Shown here in pieces: positions 59,891 through 64,000 of a stretch of DNA of 64,000 nt. Under the pieces are notes generated by a model that saw only the letters and a program-made list of their open reading frames with translations, was not told the DNA's origin and made no database searches. Made by a program: the position numbers and the translations under genes. Every line of letters begins with the position of its first letter. The first letter of the stretch is position 1. The DNA is from Diphasiastrum complanatum (taxonomy: Eukaryota > Streptophyta > Lycopodiopsida > Lycopodiales > Lycopodiaceae): assembly GCA_029204225.1 (NCBI GenBank), contig CM055097.1, positions 13,564,721 to 13,628,720 of the forward strand. Direction: 5' to 3'.

Positions 59891-60400
59891 ACCTTAATGT
59901 TGTCCAACTGTGTAGCATGATCTGTGTTCCTGTTTGAAGCAAATTCTAAGTGGCTAAGCATAGTTGATGTGACACCTTATGCCATGTACTTCAAATACAA
60001 GTTATTATCGTTTACGAATAATATTGAGATATCGAGAATATTGAACTTGGTGGCCAATATTTCTAAGTGTGAAAGCTTAATTTGAAAAAATTATTGGTGA
60101 TGCCCAATTAACGAGATCTAACAACCGGTCCAAAAATAAGACCCATGATCGACTGAAAATGTCAAATAAATGTAGTTTGACAAGAGATCAAAAAAGTATT
60201 ATCCCTAATTATGAGAGCAATTGACACCACATATAAGCCTAATGACTTCACCAACTCAGGCATGGATAACGTACATTTGGAACTTTCTTTTTATAAATTA
60301 TGCTTTTATTCTTGAAAAAAGAATTCACATAAGAAAAAGACGACGAACTTTTTGACAAAAGTCAAGAAAATCCGATCGGTCCAAAACTAGCAAAGGCGGT
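59891..60400. repeat. Rearranged junction and second block X right copy
   Basis: The junction (59891-59949) joins an 18-bp piece of block X left to the last about 44 bp of the copia 3' LTR. After it the right-flank sequence restarts at 59950, so this stretch is present twice in monomer C. Confidence 0.8.
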
Positions 60401-60921
60401 AGCTAACAACACAACATATGTTTAAGGTCATTGATTTTACGATGTTTTTTATTCAACAACATACAAAAATAGTAAGTGTTTTTCTATTTGGCCAAAATCC
60501 CACATCTATGGGCCATCCATCTTTTGCATACAAAGATTTTCATGTAAGCATAATCGTATATGTGACAAAACTAATGTTAAAAACATACACGGAATAATGA
60601 ATACCTTATATTTTGTAAGGTTACACGATTTTATTTTTAAAAAATTGCATTAGCTACTCACCACCATATGCATTAATTTTAGAAAAGCGAACAAAAGCGT
60701 AAATCTTAGACTTACTATTTCTAAAAGATCTCAAAAGATACTTATCATCTCTATGAACACGAGCCTAAATCTTAAACTAATGATTTTTGGAAAGGCAACA
60801 ACTTAGTGCATATGAGCTTAAGGACTCACCCCTTTACATAAGTAATGCCTAAAGTTGTTGCTCTCTCTCAGATTTCCTCAAATGGTGTGTCTCTTCTCTC
60901 ACTGTACCAGCTGAGCTAGCT
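60401..60921 (+). promoter_or_regulatory. Block P copy in monomer C
   Basis: Matches 14540-15069 and 8530-9029; it directly precedes the deleted 2OGD at 60922. Confidence 0.4.
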
Positions 60922-61103
60922 ATGGCGCCCAATGTACCAGCAAATGTTGAAATCATTTTGTAGTAGACCCTAGCTAGTTAATTGATGTTAGATCTACTTG
61001 TTTGTGCTTTGTAGGTGATGAGCAATGATCTTTTTCCGAGTGTAGTCCATAGGGTGGTAAAAAACAACAACAAATGTCGCTCATCAGTCGCCTTTATAAA
61101 GGT
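60922..61103 (+). pseudogene. Internally deleted 2OGD, monomer C
   Basis: Same fusion of exon 1 head to intron 2 end and exon 3 head as in the A monomers. It keeps the second-codon Ala and the GTGATGAGCAATGATC exon 3 start of the full gene, so it is closer to the parent than the A copies. The deletion therefore predates the copia insertion. Confidence 0.88.
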
Positions 61104-62866
<1,763 letters not shown>

Positions 62867-63586
62867 CTACTCTGAATCAGTTACTGAAAAGACTTTCTGG
62901 TACCAGTGCTGATGCACAACTACAGGATCAATGCGAGTGTCATTAGTGCATGGAGGAATGGTAGAGGTGGATGGAAGATCAGTTTTGGGAGGTGATGAAA
63001 TGATAGGTGGTGAAGAGCTGGCATGAGGCGAAATGATGCGAGGTGGTGAAATGGCACGAGGCGGTATAATGCCGAGAGGAGGAGATGTGATCTTGAGATC
63101 GAGCATGTTTGGATCAATTTGGAGGGTGGAGGAGGTAATTTTGGCCTGTGTGGCATACTGAAGATCCTGGTCGAAGGTGCGGTCTCCACCAGTTTGGAGG
63201 TCGAAATGAGGGAATGTGAGTTGGAGCTTTTGGTAGTCGATGGATTCTATGAAGGAGCAAGGATGGTGGATGGATGGATCTTGGACAATGGCATTATAAT
63301 GTGCCAAGGCAACATTGTAGCAGATAATGAGGGTGGCAGGATGGTATTGGTGGCAATCATAATAGAGTGTCTGGAGCTCGTTATAGGTGAGGCGGAGGGC
63401 TTCAGGAAGGGTAGCAGTGGTGGTATGGCAATGCTTAATGTGCTCTGCCAATGCGCCTGATGGCTTCTCTACTCCTACTGGCTTGTATTCTGACGCGTAC
63501 CGTACCCATGTGTGTTGTACATAAACAACTTTCTTTCTAATTAATGCAGTTGTTATGTAAATAAGCATATATGAGCATTTTCTCAT
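62867..63586 (-). CDS. Hypothetical protein from block K, best open copy (239 codons)
   Basis: This is the longest uninterrupted K frame: a minus-strand start at 63586, stop at 62867. Residues about 18-130 contain KKVVYVQHTW and a Tyr/His-rich region. Residues about 165-215 are Pro/Ser/Ile-rich and low in complexity. The end reads HQHWYQKVF. In B monomers a Gln replaces the stop here, and the frame continues through LFVKKYPDGKTRG, so this stop is probably secondary and the product truncated. There is no signal peptide or membrane segment that I can see. The upstream AG/GT tract and block P lie beyond its 5' end, facing away. Family unknown; the start codon may instead be an internal exon. Confidence 0.35.
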   Translation of the reverse strand: MRKCSYMLIYITTALIRKKVVYVQHTWVRYASEYKPVGVEKPSGALAEHIKHCHTTTATLPEALRLTYNELQTLYYDCHQYHPATLIICYNVALAHYNAIVQDPSIHHPCSFIESIDYQKLQLTFPHFDLQTGGDRTFDQDLQYATQAKITSSTLQIDPNMLDLKITSPPLGIIPPRAISPPRIISPHASSSPPIISSPPKTDLPSTSTIPPCTNDTRIDPVVVHQHWYQKVFSVTDSE

Positions 63587-63810
63587 GTCTTAGGTTTAGA
63601 TGTGAAGCTTGTGATATTTCAATGATTAAGAGCAATCATTGATGTGCTTATCTATTTGTGGATATGGTGAGAATTACATTGAATGGATTTTCCCAAGTTT
63701 ACCAAAACATGGTGATAACTTTTAAGGTAAAAAACTTATTTCATAATTTGCCAAAGCCTATTCAATGTGCACGGAGAATGTATAGAAAAAGGCCCACTAA
63801 GTTCGTACAA

Positions 63811-63814
<4 letters not shown>

Positions 63815-63896
<82 letters not shown>

Positions 63897-63905
63897 TGTG
63901 TGAGT
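63815..63905. repeat. Compound AG/GT microsatellite, monomer D
   Basis: About 23 AG units followed by GT units with GAGTG interruptions. It is followed to the window end by the start of block P (63906-64000). Confidence 0.93.
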
Positions 63906-64000
63906 GAAGCCGTCGAACGAAGAAGCAGATCGGTCTAAAAAATAGCAAAGGCGGTAGCGAACAACACAACATATGTTTAAGGTCATTGATTTTATGATGT

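Overview
The window is nuclear DNA of a land plant with a repeat-rich genome. The evidence is a dead Ty1/copia LTR retrotransposon, an intron-containing plant-type 2-oxoglutarate/Fe(II) dioxygenase (2OGD) gene, long CT/AG/GT microsatellites, and no bacterial-style gene packing. I cannot name the species; a fern, lycophyte or gymnosperm is only a guess.

The window is a tandem array. The monomer is bounded by a CT microsatellite and, read left to right, holds: block K, a degenerate coding-like region on the minus strand; an AG or AG/GT microsatellite; block P, the 2OGD upstream region; the 2OGD gene or its remains; and tail block T. Two monomer types alternate. Type A carries the copia insertion (in flank block X) and an internally deleted 2OGD. 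Type B carries the complete 2OGD. A+B form a higher-order unit of about 19.65 kb: unit 1 is 497-20132, unit 2 is 20133-39811, and unit 3 starts at 39812 with a normal A half but a shortened B half (B', 49350-53286) that has lost the gene. After it come a divergent monomer C (53287-61897), with about 2.4 kb of single-copy sequence, and the start of monomer D (61898-64000). Positions 1-496 are an inverted copy of the monomer end (equivalent to 19790-20285), so the window begins inside an inverted-repeat junction.

The array also records its own history. Monomer C preserves the copia target site without the element (59351-59370), so C is close to the pre-insertion state. The copia element was already defective (5' LTR missing except its first 27 bp, integrase and protease active-site residues replaced, shared stops) when segmental duplication copied it three times. 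Block P and 2OGD exon 1 were fused to exon 3 by an internal deletion in all A-type monomers and in C. Two full 2OGD genes (15070-17735 and 34757-37422) keep the iron- and 2-oxoglutarate-binding residues, have consistent splice sites, and differ by one synonymous base that I could see. They are the only likely functional protein genes here. Block K may be a second, divergently oriented gene of unknown identity, but every copy is broken.
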